This document shows, one piece after another, positions 1 through 6,648 of a stretch of 6,695 bases of DNA. The position numbers and the translations under genes were made by a program. Location: positions 1 through 6,695 of the forward strand of contig CALFOB010000197.1 of NCBI GenBank assembly GCA_937919125.1. The letters run 5' to 3'. Under the pieces are notes generated by a model. That model did no database searches, was not told the DNA's origin, and was given only the letters and a program-made list of their open reading frames with translations. Origin of the DNA: an uncultured Micrococcales bacterium. GTDB taxonomy: Bacteria; Actinomycetota; Actinomycetes; Actinomycetales; Microbacteriaceae. Position 1 is the stretch's first letter, and each line of letters opens with the position of its first letter.

Positions 1-247
1 CGCAAATAACCATATTGGCATTAAAAAACTTTGCCATATTTCTTGTTCTCACTACACCACCTACATCTGGTGAGGCAAATGTGAGGTTGTCAAGCCCTAA
101 TGATTTCAAATAAGGAATAAAAATAGCCGTTCCTTCCAAGTGGTCCACTGGAAAATCCATGAAACCTTGAATTTGACCGGCATGTAAATCAATCGTCATT
201 AAACGATCAGCGCCAGCAGCAGTCAACAAGTTGGCAATTAATTTTGC
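1..247 (-). other. prs: Ribose-phosphate pyrophosphokinase (Prs) internal fragment lacking its N-terminus
   Basis: Residues 143-224 of the minus-strand frame match the middle of Prs, which makes PRPP from ribose 5-phosphate and ATP. Visible family signatures are AKLIANLLTAAGADR (143-157), TIDLHAGQIQGF (160-171, with the catalytic-type histidine at 164), the FPVDHLEG stretch (174-181) and ASPDVGGVVRTRNMAKF (200-216). Missing upstream are roughly the first 110 residues of a normal Prs, including the FANGE-like region and the RQDR motif that contact ATP. The C-terminal PRPP loop would lie beyond the window edge. The HAGQIQGF, DHLEG and SPDVGGVVRTRN wording reminds me more of Bacteroidota-type Prs than of actinobacterial Prs; this is memory-based. 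Hand-counted GC for 1-240 is 96/240 (40%). Without its N-terminus it could not work as PRPP synthase. Confidence 0.85.
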
Positions 248-673
248 TCCAACTTGAATGTTCTTAGATGGCTTGAGAACAATCCTTGGAATCTGTGGTC
301 TAAATGATTTGAGTGCGGAGTAGATTCGGCTTTGGCTGGGCCTGCCAACATTAACTATCGCTACTGGTTGACTAGGCGGATACAAACTCCAACATCCAAC
401 ATGGCCGGTTGAAATAAGCCCAAAGGTTAAATCCAAACTCAAACCATTCGGATAAACCAAACACTTAGGCGAGTTACTTGATTGACTTCCTACAACAAGA
501 CTCACAGAACCATTAGAGCCTTTGATCAGAGTCGCTTTTGAAACGCATAGGTTCAATTGACTTGAATCACTGATTGCACCAATTGTGGTGTTCACAGAAC
601 TAAAGGCAGTCGGGCAACTAGGAGCAGAAGTCCAGCTGGCAGTCGAAAGTAAAACAGCGGCAAGGATGAACAT
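1..673 (-). CDS. Secreted Cys-containing protein N-terminus joined in frame to a Prs (PRPP synthase) fragment; 3' end outside window
   Basis: My own translation of the minus strand gives an open frame of 224 codons running off the left edge. Residues 1-17 (start MFILAAVLLS) form a hydrophobic signal-like segment with no basic n-region, with possible cleavage after TSA. Residues 18-142 are Ser/Thr-rich with four cysteines (C20, C43, C71, C94), enough for two disulfides, and a stretch near 124-142 (FRPQIPRIVLKP) resembling small exported proteins common in Microbacteriaceae, some of which carry a PKD-like domain; this comparison is from memory. From about residue 143 the frame reads as the middle of Prs. 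An exported Prs makes no obvious sense, so this is probably a chimeric join or a rearrangement. I chose ATG 671-673 because TGA at 692-694 closes the frame; TTG at 674-676 or 686-688 is possible. No Shine-Dalgarno is evident, so the message may be leaderless. It lies just beyond the tRNA terminator and must have its own promoter. The open frame is certain; its biological unity is doubtful. Confidence 0.6.
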   Translation of the reverse strand, partial: MFILAAVLLSTASWTSAPSCPTAFSSVNTTIGAISDSSQLNLCVSKATLIKGSNGSVSLVVGSQSSNSPKCLVYPNGLSLDLTFGLISTGHVGCWSLYPPSQPVAIVNVGRPSQSRIYSALKSFRPQIPRIVLKPSKNIQVGAKLIANLLTAAGADRLMTIDLHAGQIQGFMDFPVDHLEGTAIFIPYLKSLGLDNLTFASPDVGGVVRTRNMAKFFNANMVIC

Positions 674-727
674 CAAAGGAGCATACAAAGTTCAGGAGAT
701 CTTGCTAAAAGTTATGAACAAATAAAG

Positions 728-757
728 AAAGGGCCCCAACTAATGTTGGGACCCTTT
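728..757 (-). terminator. Rho-independent terminator after the initiator tRNA (possibly bidirectional)
   Basis: A 13-bp stem (AAAGGGTCCCAAC / GTTGGGGCCCTTT on the minus strand, one G-T wobble) closes a 4-base ATTA loop. A T-rich run (CTTTATTTG) follows on the minus strand. It begins 7 bases past the encoded CCA end of the tRNA, so it ends that transcript. The plus strand also carries T-rich sequence after the hairpin (TTTTACTTTT), so it could stop transcription both ways. The next minus-strand gene starts only about 55 bases further on and therefore needs its own promoter. Confidence 0.9.
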
Positions 758-763
758 TACTTT

Positions 764-840
764 TGGTTGCGGAGGCAGGATTTGAACCTACGACCTCCGG
801 GTTATGAGCCCGGCGAGCTACCGAACTGCTCCACCCCGCG
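764..840 (-). tRNA. Initiator tRNA-fMet (anticodon CAU)
   Basis: The minus-strand product is 77 nt including an encoded 3' CCA. The acceptor stem is CGCGGGG paired with CUCCGCA. Its first position is a C1-A72 mismatch, the mark of bacterial initiator tRNA. The anticodon arm is CCGGG-CUCAUAA-CCCGG with anticodon CAU; the three consecutive G-C pairs next to the loop (GGG/CCC) are the second initiator hallmark. The T arm contains GGUUCAAAUCC. The D arm is recognisable (GAGCAGUUCGGUAGCUC). These features exclude elongator tRNA-Met and tRNA-Ile2. The gene lies 30 bases downstream of the UPF0182 stop on the same strand and is followed at once by a strong terminator. It could be read from the upstream operon and from its own promoter. 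Confidence 0.97.
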
Positions 841-850
841 GCGAAGTTTC

Positions 851-856
851 AGCATA
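851..856 (-). promoter_or_regulatory. Possible -10 element for the tRNA-fMet gene
   Basis: The minus strand reads TATGCT (T-A-T and final T of TATAAT conserved), 10 bases before the mature tRNA 5' end. That would give a very short leader, as is usual for tRNA genes. I see no convincing -35: the hexamer 17 bases upstream, at 874-879, is AGCAAG and falls in the 3' end of the UPF0182 gene. It is offered as a weak candidate because the tRNA would otherwise depend on read-through. Confidence 0.3.
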
Positions 857-870
857 ACACAAACTAAGTG

Positions 871-3729
871 CTACTTGCTAGCCTCCAAAGCTGCTGTGAG
901 GGCAGCCTTTAGGTGTGCATCAGCCTTACCGTATGCGGTCCAGTCTCCAGCCTTCATAGCCTCGTCTTTATCGATCATTGCTTGACGAGCGTTCTGTAGA
1001 GCTGTTGCTAACTGCTGGTCAGCAGTTTGACCTGGGTCAACCGGAGGAACCACTCCGCCGTCTGAACCACCACTACCAGTGAATAGAGCGTTCAATGCAG
1101 AGTCCAAGTTGTCCTCGAATGCAATCTTGTCACCGAAAGCTACCAACACCTTCTTTAGAAGTGGGAAGGATGTTTCACCAGTTGACTGAATGTAAACCGG
1201 TTGAACATAAAGCAATCCACCACCGATAGGTAGCGTTAGTAGGTTTCCGTTTAGAACCTTGGTTGAACCCTGTCTCAGAATGTTAAGAAGTTTTGAAACT
1301 TCGCTATCTGAGTTGAAGTTGTTTTGAACCTGGCCAGGACCTGGAACAATTGTGGTCCTTGGCAAAGTTAGGAGACGCAACTTTCCATAGTGCTCGGAAA
1401 TTACTCCATCTTTATCCCCCGCATCCGAGTCGGCTACCAAGTATCCCGTTAGAACGTTTCTACTTGCATCACCAGTTGATTTAGGAATGAAGGTTGAGTA
1501 AATCGAGAAGGATGGCTTCTCTTGAGTTGGGACCTGCAGAGTCAAGTAGTAAGGAGGCTGAAGTGAACCAGTTCCCTGACCTTGATCAACAGGGTCGTTT
1601 GGAGTCATCCATGCGTCCTGCTGTGAATAGAAAGCTCCAGCGTCAGTTACGTGATACTGACCTAGAATTCCACGCTGCATCTTGAACAGATCTGCAGGAT
1701 ATCTAATGTGTGAAAGAAGAGCACCTGACATCTCTGAAACAGGCTTCACAGTGTTTGGGAAAACTTTCATCCAGGTCTTCAAGATTGGATCCTTGTCATC
1801 CCATGCATAAAGCTTCACTGAACCGTCATAGGCATCAACAGTTGCTTTGACCGAGTTGCGGATGTAGTTGATTGCTCCACGCTTGATTGGAGCAGTTGTT
1901 GAACTGTCGGCAATAGTGCTGTCTAGGTTCTCAGCTCTTGAGTATGGATAGTTAGCTGATGTTGTGTAGCCATCAACAATCCAAACAACCTTGCCCTCAA
2001 CAATTGCTGGGTAAATGTCATTGTCAAGAGTTAGGTAAGGAGCGACCTGAGCAACGCGTTCTCTTGGGTTTCTGTTGTAGAGAATCTGCGATGAGTTGGT
2101 AACTGCATCTGACAAAAGAATCTGCTCGCTCTGGAACTTCAATGAGTAAGACAGACGCTTGAAGATGTCATCTAGCTTTGGTCCACCATTTCCCTTGAAG
2201 GTAGTCATGGTTTGCTGATCAGTTGAAGCACTGTCTTCACCTGCAGGGTAGTCAAGCTCTTTATCTGCTGCACCTTCTGGAGCACCAACAATTGAGTAAA
2301 GAGGAGAGCTCTCACCGAAGTAGATACGAGGCTCGTAGTCGCCTAAAAGTCCCTTGGAAGGGATTCCAGATTGTAAGAACACAGGCTGTCCATCAACCGA
2401 ACGCTGGTTTCCATACGCGGCGACCATTCCGTAGCCGTGAGTAAAGACAACAACGTTGTTATACCAAGACTGAGATGAACCAAGTCCTGATTGGTTTAGT
2501 TCACGCACGGCTAGAACTGTGTCTTGAACTTTTCCTTTGATCTTGTAACGGTCAACATCTAAGTGGTTCTGGAAACCGTAGTACTGACGGTACTGTTCTA
2601 GCTGCTTGAAAGAAGAGCTAACCAAGTTTGGATCAAGAATTCTGATCTGAGCTGCTGTCTGAGCGTCCTTCTTTAGAGCTCCGGCAGTAGCAGTTGTCTT
2701 GGCGTCGTACTCAACGGTCTGAACTTTGTCCAAACCGTAGGCTGCACGGGTGGCCTCAATGTTGCGCTTTATGTATTCAGCTTCAAGAGTTCTTTCATTT
2801 GGAACTACTTGGAAGGTTTGTACGATGCCAGGCCACACTCCACCAAGAACAACCGCTAGAACTAGCATCAAAGATGTACCGAGAATTGCCAGTCTCCACT
2901 TCGCCACTACAGCAACAGCTAAGTAGATAAGTGCAACAACAAATGCGATAGCGGTAAGGATCTGAGCAGCAGGAATGCTGGCATTCACATCTGAGTAAGT
3001 CGCTCCAGTAAAGAGACCTGCTGATGAGGTCATGGTTTCATACTGACCTAACCAAATAGTTGCACCAAGCAGAGCCATGAATGTAGCTGACAAGACAGAG
3101 ATTTGAATTCTTGCTGTCTTTGAAAGTGTTGAGTTCTTTCCATTGAACTTAATTCCGCCGTAAACCAGGTGGAACAAGATCACCGGGATCAAAGCTAGGA
3201 AGGTGACAACCATAAGGTATGACACCAAAAGAATGTAGAAAGGAAGATCAAATAGGTAGAAGCTCACATCAAGGTTGAACTGAGGGTCCAGAACTCCCGA
3301 CGCGGTGCTGTTCAAAAATAGAACAACGGCTTGCCAGTCAGAGCTCTGCGATGTTCCAACAAAAATTCCTATACCCAGAGGAACAATAAAAAGAAGTCTC
3401 TTGCGAAGACGGTCAAGGATCTGACGGTATTCACCTAGGTCTCTTCCAAAGAAGTCATTACCTGTTACATAGATTGGTCTCAATCGCCAGGCAAGGTAAA
3501 TGTTCACCCAGACAACTGCTGCAGCAAATATTGCGGTCACAGCAAAGACCGCCACTTGGGCCCAGATCTGTGTTGTGAAAACGGATAGGAAGCCAAGCTG
3601 ATCAAACCACAACACATCTGTGTAGACACTTGATCCACTCACTAGTGCAATTGCTAAAACAGCGATGATTCCAACTGAAATGGCTAGAGGCGCTCGCTTG
3701 CGAAGGTCTGCTGCATTAATCTGACTCAT
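871..3729 (-). CDS. UPF0182 (COG1615) large multi-pass membrane protein
   Basis: This 952-residue protein has the usual length and layout of the actinobacterial UPF0182 family, whose biochemical role is unknown. About seven hydrophobic segments fill the first third (near 13-31, 57-79, 112-125, 163-190, 208-227, 258-276 and 279-303). A large domain of about 560 residues follows, expected outside the cytoplasmic membrane. Family signatures seen are WFDQLGF (41-47), DPQFNLDVSFYLF (148-160) with LPF just after, and VVPNERTLEAEYI-KRNIEATRAAYGL (308-333). Near the C-terminus a Gly/Asp/Pro-rich linker (GSGGSDGGVVPPVDPG) leads to a final charged, Ala-rich helix containing GDWTAYGKAD. The start is ATG 3727-3729 with a good Shine-Dalgarno (AAGGA, 6 bases upstream). 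The gene begins 20 bases after the ylbL-like stop, so the two are almost certainly one operon. Partnership with that protease is inferred from conserved gene order only. Confidence 0.96.
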   Translation of the reverse strand: MSQINAADLRKRAPLAISVGIIAVLAIALVSGSSVYTDVLWFDQLGFLSVFTTQIWAQVAVFAVTAIFAAAVVWVNIYLAWRLRPIYVTGNDFFGRDLGEYRQILDRLRKRLLFIVPLGIGIFVGTSQSSDWQAVVLFLNSTASGVLDPQFNLDVSFYLFDLPFYILLVSYLMVVTFLALIPVILFHLVYGGIKFNGKNSTLSKTARIQISVLSATFMALLGATIWLGQYETMTSSAGLFTGATYSDVNASIPAAQILTAIAFVVALIYLAVAVVAKWRLAILGTSLMLVLAVVLGGVWPGIVQTFQVVPNERTLEAEYIKRNIEATRAAYGLDKVQTVEYDAKTTATAGALKKDAQTAAQIRILDPNLVSSSFKQLEQYRQYYGFQNHLDVDRYKIKGKVQDTVLAVRELNQSGLGSSQSWYNNVVVFTHGYGMVAAYGNQRSVDGQPVFLQSGIPSKGLLGDYEPRIYFGESSPLYSIVGAPEGAADKELDYPAGEDSASTDQQTMTTFKGNGGPKLDDIFKRLSYSLKFQSEQILLSDAVTNSSQILYNRNPRERVAQVAPYLTLDNDIYPAIVEGKVVWIVDGYTTSANYPYSRAENLDSTIADSSTTAPIKRGAINYIRNSVKATVDAYDGSVKLYAWDDKDPILKTWMKVFPNTVKPVSEMSGALLSHIRYPADLFKMQRGILGQYHVTDAGAFYSQQDAWMTPNDPVDQGQGTGSLQPPYYLTLQVPTQEKPSFSIYSTFIPKSTGDASRNVLTGYLVADSDAGDKDGVISEHYGKLRLLTLPRTTIVPGPGQVQNNFNSDSEVSKLLNILRQGSTKVLNGNLLTLPIGGGLLYVQPVYIQSTGETSFPLLKKVLVAFGDKIAFEDNLDSALNALFTGSGGSDGGVVPPVDPGQTADQQLATALQNARQAMIDKDEAMKAGDWTAYGKADAHLKAALTAALEASK

Positions 3730-3749
3730 TGATTTTCCTTAGCTGTTAT

Positions 3750-4829
3750 TTATTTTGTACAAGAAAGAAGGCGGTCGGTGCCAGTGTTATTGGCAATCGC
3801 CTTTACTGCTCGAAGTGAATCTTGAATAGTTGAAACCTTGATAACTGTGAGTCCATCAGGAATGTTTCCAATGACCTGCTCACAGTTATCGCTTGGAACT
3901 AGGAACCAATTGACCCCAGCTCTCTTAGCTCCATACATCTTTTGTTTTACTCCACCAATAGGACCAATCTGCCCATCAGGAGTAATCGTTCCTGTTCCTG
4001 CAATCTTTTGACCACCGGTTAGTTCACCTGGAGTCAACTTGTCATAGATGGCCAAAGCAAGCGTTTGTCCAGCGCTTGGTCCTCCGACGTTGCCAACTTT
4101 GACATCAATTGGGAATGGAAAAGTTGGCACAGTCTGAACATAGATACCCATGCGCCATTTGTCTTCAATCAGTTTTGGTAGAACAGAAAGAGAGAGCTTC
4201 TTTCCATCTCTTTCAACTACTAGATTGACCGGTCTTTCACCTTTAGTTTCTGCGACAAGTTGCTGAACTTGAGTTAGCCCCGTAGCTTTCTGTCCTTGTA
4301 TAGAAATAAGAGTGTCTGAGGCTTTCAGGATTCCCCCGGCAGGACCCTTCTTTTCAACCATGGTGACTTTGATTACAGATGTGTAAGGAATGTCGAGAAG
4401 TGTAAGAGCAGCGGCTTTAGCGTTTGCCTGAGAATCAAGCATCATCATGTCAGCTTCATCACTAAGCATTTGATCATCCCAACCCTCTGGGTAAATGTCG
4501 GTGATCTTTACAACACTGAGTGCTGGGTCTAGCTGAGCCCAACCAACTTCAAGCCAAGAAGCACCCTTAGTAGAGTTGCCCCTCATCGAGACTGTGAGCA
4601 TATCCAATTCACCAGAGACTGGGTAAGTCTTTCTGTCAGAAATAGAAACCATAGGTTCGCCGTTTATGTCTGAAAGCAAGTTATAGACAGGGCCAGGTTG
4701 TTCGACTAAATAAGGAGTTGGGGCAAGAACCGAAAAGAGTCCGCCACCGACCAGTGCGGCGGTTGTTGCCCAACTGACAACTTTCCCCAATGGGACTCTT
4801 CTACGAGGTTTCTCATCATTCGAAATCAT
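3750..4829 (-). CDS. YlbL-type membrane-anchored PDZ / Lon-like serine protease
   Basis: The protein has 359 residues. A basic N-terminus (KPRRR) precedes one membrane segment at about 16-36, so the bulk should lie outside the membrane. A PDZ domain occupies roughly 130-215, with its carboxylate-binding side near GPAGGILKASD (162-172). The Lon-type proteolytic domain fills about 245-345. It has the catalytic serine in GGPSAG (S252) and the lysine in GGVKQK (K295). Their 43-residue spacing equals that of the Ser679/Lys722 dyad in E. coli Lon, so the enzyme looks intact. There is no ATPase domain; this is an ATP-independent Lon-like peptidase of the Bacillus YlbL family. The start ATG at 4827-4829 follows only a weak AGG-containing ribosome site. 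A promoter candidate lies about 50 bases upstream. The UPF0182 gene follows after 20 bases. The substrate is unknown to me. Confidence 0.95.
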   Translation of the reverse strand: MISNDEKPRRRVPLGKVVSWATTAALVGGGLFSVLAPTPYLVEQPGPVYNLLSDINGEPMVSISDRKTYPVSGELDMLTVSMRGNSTKGASWLEVGWAQLDPALSVVKITDIYPEGWDDQMLSDEADMMMLDSQANAKAAALTLLDIPYTSVIKVTMVEKKGPAGGILKASDTLISIQGQKATGLTQVQQLVAETKGERPVNLVVERDGKKLSLSVLPKLIEDKWRMGIYVQTVPTFPFPIDVKVGNVGGPSAGQTLALAIYDKLTPGELTGGQKIAGTGTITPDGQIGPIGGVKQKMYGAKRAGVNWFLVPSDNCEQVIGNIPDGLTVIKVSTIQDSLRAVKAIANNTGTDRLLSCTK

Positions 4830-4879
4830 TATGTTCAGCCTAAACGAGCCCTCAGACCGAGATGTGCCATCTTCAGGAA

Positions 4880-4908
4880 GTTCTAGGGTTTCTAGACCTC
4901 TCTGGCAA
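4880..4908 (-). promoter_or_regulatory. Candidate promoter for the ylbL-UPF0182 operon
   Basis: On the minus strand a -35 box TTGCCA (4903-4908, 5/6 match to TTGACA) is followed by a 17-base spacer and a -10 box TAGAAC (4880-4885, 4/6 match to TATAAT). Transcription would begin near 4873, leaving a leader of about 44 bases before the ATG at 4829. The spacing is ideal for a housekeeping sigma factor. No experimental support is available. Confidence 0.45.
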
Positions 4909-4969
4909 CGCTATTGGCGAACAAACACATTGTTCCCTGAAAGGTAATGGAGTTTTATACGCAATAGCG
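4909..4969. repeat. 8-bp perfect inverted repeat in the divergent intergenic region
   Basis: CGCTATTG at 4909-4916 is exactly mirrored by CAATAGCG at 4962-4969, with 45 bases between. The left arm abuts the minus-strand -35 box and the right arm lies just beyond the plus-strand -10 candidate. The pair therefore sits where a shared regulator could act, or it could be chance. The 45-base spacer makes an RNA hairpin unlikely. Confidence 0.3.
4930..4958 (+). promoter_or_regulatory. Candidate promoter for the Zincin_2 gene
   Basis: A -35-like TTGTTC (4930-4935) is followed after 17 bases by TTTTAT (4953-4958). An overlapping alternative -10 is TTATAC (4955-4960), at a less favourable 19-base spacing. 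Either would start transcription about 25-30 bases before the ATG at 4995. Matches to consensus are modest, so this is tentative. Confidence 0.3.
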
Positions 4970-4994
4970 CTTAGCGTAGATAGCAAGAGGAATC

Positions 4995-6323
4995 ATGAGC
5001 GAAGACAATCAAAATGGACTACCGGACCCAGAAGAGCCAAGACGTATCTGGGAAGAGATGCTAAGCCAGGGATTTGACCCTGAGGCACTAGCTCAGGCTG
5101 CTGGGTTTGATGGCACACCTGAGTCTCTGCAGAAACTTTTCTCCAATATCCAAGGTGCTTTTCTAATCCCTAATCCACCATCAGAAGGTTCTGGTGTGAA
5201 CTGGCAAGCTGCCGCTCAAGGAGCTAAAGAGTTAGCCAAGGTTGGGGCTACCTCCATTGACGACAAAGGCAGAAAAGAACTTAGCGAAGCCATTGGCATT
5301 GCTAACCTTTGGCTCAATGAAGCAACCAGTATTTCTGAAGTAATTCTTGAACCTAAACTTCTAAGCCGAACACTATGGGTTGACGATGCTCTTCCACTTT
5401 TCAAACTTCTAGCTGAACCAGTTGCTGATCGAATGAACAGATCTCTTGGCGAGGCAATCCAAGAACAACTACCTGAGGAACTGCAAGAGTCGCTCAAAGG
5501 TGCAAGTGAGATTATGAGATCTGCAGGAGCGATGATGTTCGCGATGCAGTTAGGTCAAGCTCTAGGACAACTCTCGAAAGAAGCTCTAACTGGAACAGAG
5601 ATTGGTCTACCTATATATGTTGACCAAAGACCAGCTTTTGTAATTCAAAATCTTCAAGAGTTCATCGCAACTTTAGAGCTTGGTACCGATAAAGATCAGG
5701 CATACATCTATCTTGTGCTTAGAGAACTTGCACACACCAGATTGTTCAAGCACTCACGCTGGCTGAGAGAGAAAGTTGTTGCTCAGATTCGTGAGTATGC
5801 AGCTGGTATTACTTTTGACACCAGTCGAATGCAAGAAATCAGCGAAGACTTCGATCCTCAAGATCCTGCAGAACTCCAAGCAGCACTTGAGTCTGGTGCA
5901 TTCTTAGCTGCTCGCTCCCCTAGCCAACAATCTGCTCTCGACAGCATTGAAAGAAACCTTGCGCTTATTGAGGGTTGGGTTGACGCGGTCACAAGTGAAG
6001 CAGCAAGACGACTTCCTAAATCAGATGCTATTCGTGAAGCCGTTAGAAGAAGACGTGCAACCGGTGGTCCGGCAGAAAGCACATTCCAAACTCTTGTTGG
6101 ACTTGAACTAAGACCAAAGCGCATCAGAGAAGCGACCGCTTTATGGCAACTAATCGGTGAAGCTCTTGGAAATCAAAAACGTGATGAACTTTGGGATCAC
6201 CCAGACTTTCTACCAACAGCTGAAGATATCGACAACCCAGATAAGTACGTTGCAAGAATTAAATCTGATTTGGGTATCCCTGATGCCATGGATCAAGCGT
6301 TGAGAGATCTCTTAGGCGAATAA
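4995..6323 (+). CDS. Zincin_2 / DUF2342 family protein (annotated 'zinc-dependent metalloprotease') with degenerate metal motif
   Basis: This cytoplasmic-looking protein has 442 residues, no signal peptide and no membrane segment. It matches the actinobacterial DUF2342 (Zincin_2, TIGR03624-like) family. Recognisable parts are an N-terminal GFDPEALAQAAGF segment (26-38) and the helical core with VLRELAHTRLF (241-251) and SRWLREKVVAQIREYAAGI (254-272). Further on are LALIEGWVDAVT (322-333) and the C-terminal RRRRATGGPAESTFQTLVGL (351-370), continuing as ELRPKRIREATALW (371-384). At the position of the zincin HExxH signature the sequence is RELAH (243-247): the first histidine is arginine. The F420-associated relatives, as I recall them, have HEVTH and EGHA where this protein has RELAH and EGWV. 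Peptidase activity is therefore doubtful. The start ATG 4995 follows AAGAGG (4985-4990). The gene is divergent from the protease operon and 49 bases upstream of the ThiF-like frame, probably co-transcribed with it. Confidence 0.92.
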   Translation: MSEDNQNGLPDPEEPRRIWEEMLSQGFDPEALAQAAGFDGTPESLQKLFSNIQGAFLIPNPPSEGSGVNWQAAAQGAKELAKVGATSIDDKGRKELSEAIGIANLWLNEATSISEVILEPKLLSRTLWVDDALPLFKLLAEPVADRMNRSLGEAIQEQLPEELQESLKGASEIMRSAGAMMFAMQLGQALGQLSKEALTGTEIGLPIYVDQRPAFVIQNLQEFIATLELGTDKDQAYIYLVLRELAHTRLFKHSRWLREKVVAQIREYAAGITFDTSRMQEISEDFDPQDPAELQAALESGAFLAARSPSQQSALDSIERNLALIEGWVDAVTSEAARRLPKSDAIREAVRRRRATGGPAESTFQTLVGLELRPKRIREATALWQLIGEALGNQKRDELWDHPDFLPTAEDIDNPDKYVARIKSDLGIPDAMDQALRDLLGE

Positions 6324-6372
6324 CTGTTGAGAACACGAGCAGTGTCTTTTGAATTTAGGCAGACTGTAGAGC

Positions 6373-6648
6373 GTGTTTCATCGAATAAACAAAGCTCAAC
6401 CAGCAACTTGGCGTGATCCCAACACGATTCAGATTGGTCTTGGTAAGACCAGTGTCTCCATCTCCGAGTTATCGCTTGCTCAACAACAAATAATCGCTGC
6501 TCTCTATAGCGGCATAGTTGATGGCCAACAAGAAGTTCTTGATGAAACTTTCAAAGCAGAACCTGGAATGACTCAATCACTGATTGAAAAACTCTCCCCT
6601 GTTACAGAGAAAGAGAACTCGACAAGTAATTCATACGGACCATGGTAA
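6373..6648 (+). CDS. ThiF-like (HesA/MoeB/ThiF) protein N-terminal domain, stopped early by an in-frame TAA
   Basis: The frame encodes 91 residues from GTG 6373-6375. An in-frame TAG at 6367-6369 leaves no earlier start, and GAG sits just upstream as a weak ribosome site. Residues 10-50 (ATWRDPNTIQIGL, then SELSLAQQQIIAALYSG) match, from memory, the start of actinobacterial ThiF-family proteins. In those, a small N-terminal winged-helix or peptide-binding-like region precedes an adenylyltransferase domain. The position directly after the Zincin_2 gene also fits that family. Full-length relatives are several hundred residues; none of the catalytic domain is present before the stop at 6646-6648. 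The same frame continues past the stop with protein-like sequence to the window edge, so this is more likely an interrupted gene (or a base error) than a true small protein. Confidence 0.7.
   Translation: MFHRINKAQPATWRDPNTIQIGLGKTSVSISELSLAQQQIIAALYSGIVDGQQEVLDETFKAEPGMTQSLIEKLSPVTEKENSTSNSYGPW

Noticed and set aside
1..673. A novel exported PRPP-synthase fusion enzyme
   Set aside because: The Prs part lacks the N-terminal ATP-binding residues, and an exported PRPP synthase would have neither its usual substrates nor its usual hexamer. A chimeric join or rearrangement is the simpler reading.
764..840. Reading the tRNA as elongator tRNA-Met or CAU-anticodon tRNA-Ile2
   Set aside because: The C1-A72 mismatch and the three G-C pairs in the anticodon stem identify the initiator tRNA.
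743..985. Plus-strand open frame of 80 codons across the tRNA and the end of the UPF0182 gene
   Set aside because: It is the antisense of the tRNA-fMet gene and of the UPF0182 3' end. There is no ribosome site and it resembles no protein; it is a shadow.
1494..2930. Plus-strand open frames at 1494-1685, 2223-2444 and 2694-2930
   Set aside because: All lie wholly inside the well-supported UPF0182 gene on the other strand, have untypical composition and no initiation signals.
4862..5077. Plus-strand frame of 71 codons across the divergent intergenic region
   Set aside because: It overlaps the start of the Zincin_2 gene in another frame and covers the promoter region. It has no ribosome site and no recognisable protein features.
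5216..6124. Minus-strand frames at 5216-5497 and 5858-6124
   Set aside because: They are Ser/Ala/Leu-rich antisense shadows of the Zincin_2 coding sequence.
6324..6372. Possible terminator between the Zincin_2 and ThiF-like genes (ACAC...GTGT followed by TTTT near 6330-6352)
   Set aside because: Only four consecutive pairs form, with a mismatch next to them; too weak for a terminator, so read-through is assumed.
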